From contig JAOUIN010000142.1 of the NCBI GenBank assembly GCA_029883965.1, positions 1 to 6,122 on the forward strand: a stretch of DNA of 6,122 bases, given 5' to 3'. The position numbers and the translations under genes were made by a program. The DNA comes from Betaproteobacteria bacterium (GTDB lineage Bacteria > Pseudomonadota > Gammaproteobacteria > Burkholderiales > SG8-41). Below the pieces are notes generated by a model. It did not search any database and had not been told where the DNA came from. It saw only the letters and a list, made by a program, of their open reading frames with translations. Numbering within the stretch: the first letter of the stretch is position 1; the number at the start of each line of letters is the position of its first letter. Positions 5,917-6,122 of this stretch are shown here, piece by piece.

Positions 5917-6122
5917 TGCGCCGGCACAGCGACATCGGTCTCGCGTTGCGCCTGCTCGCGCGTGACTGGCGCGCGCGCGAACTGACATTGGTGGCACTGG
6001 CCGTGGTCGTGGCCGTGGCCAGTGTCACCACGGTGGATTTTTTTACCGATCGCGTTTATCAGGCCTTGAGCCGTCAGGCCAATCAGCTGCTGGGCGCTGA
6101 CCTCGTGGTCACCGGCGACCGG
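5916..6122 (+). CDS. ybbP: YbbP-type ABC transporter permease, N-terminal part (partial)
   Basis: The first 69 residues of a large membrane protein; the frame is open to the right edge. It begins at ATG 5916, whose A is the last base of the ybbA stop. Residues 1-22 are basic (MRRH, then RLLARDWRARE). A hydrophobic segment follows (about 23-40, LTLVALAVVVAVASVTTV), which is the first transmembrane helix, then a periplasmic stretch DFFTDRVYQALSRQANQLLG leading into ADLVVTGDR. The pattern of a short basic start, one helix, a Gln-rich 'L-x-x-Q' helix and GADLV matches the N-terminus of YbbP/FtsX-like permeases with MacB-type periplasmic domains. It partners YbbA; the substrate is not established. 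A role in handling lipids alongside TesA has been suggested by gene context only. Confidence 0.85.
   Translation, partial: MRRHSDIGLALRLLARDWRARELTLVALAVVVAVASVTTVDFFTDRVYQALSRQANQLLGADLVVTGDR

Noticed and set aside
5107..5997. Open frame antisense to ybbA (296 codons)
   Set aside because: Arg/Gln/His-rich shadow translation over a clear ABC ATPase gene.

Overview
The window is a compact, GC-rich piece of bacterial chromosome with eight protein genes and almost no free space. The protein families and their sequence style point to a betaproteobacterium: the SelU, Bcp and PIN-PhoH proteins read like beta-proteobacterial versions, and TesA sits divergent to a YbbA/YbbP pair. The genus cannot be named from this window. 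No mobile element, CRISPR array, tRNA or rRNA was seen.

Layout from left to right: the 3' end of the replicative helicase gene dnaB (+, 1-300) converges on a minus-strand row of three genes. In transcription order these are selU/mnmH (3491-2376, tRNA 2-selenouridine synthase), bcp (2270-1812, thiol peroxidase) and a PIN-PhoH ATPase gene (1762-317). Divergent from selU is selD (+, 3542-4597, selenophosphate synthetase). selD converges on tesA (-, 5237-4617, periplasmic GDSL lipase/thioesterase). tesA is divergent from ybbA (+, 5236-5916, ABC ATPase), which is translationally coupled to a ybbP-type permease that runs off the right edge (5916-6122).

The most important point is that selD is itself a selenoprotein gene. 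A normal stop-to-stop reading starts it at a TTG at 3626 and loses the catalytic N-terminus. Reading through an in-frame TGA at 3602-3604 restores the family signature (GGG-Sec-GCK), with selenocysteine where E. coli SelD has Cys17 and the catalytic Lys kept. A hairpin with a G-first loop lies about 20 nt after the TGA, where a bacterial SECIS element is expected. So the window holds a two-gene selenium module: SelD makes selenophosphate, SelU uses it to turn tRNA 2-thiouridine into 2-selenouridine, and SelD needs the same selenophosphate to make its own selenocysteine. The organism must carry selA, selB and selC elsewhere if this reading is right.

Other notable points are the tesA and ybbA start codons, which overlap on opposite strands in one CATG tetranucleotide, and a Bcp protein without the usual +5 resolving cysteine.
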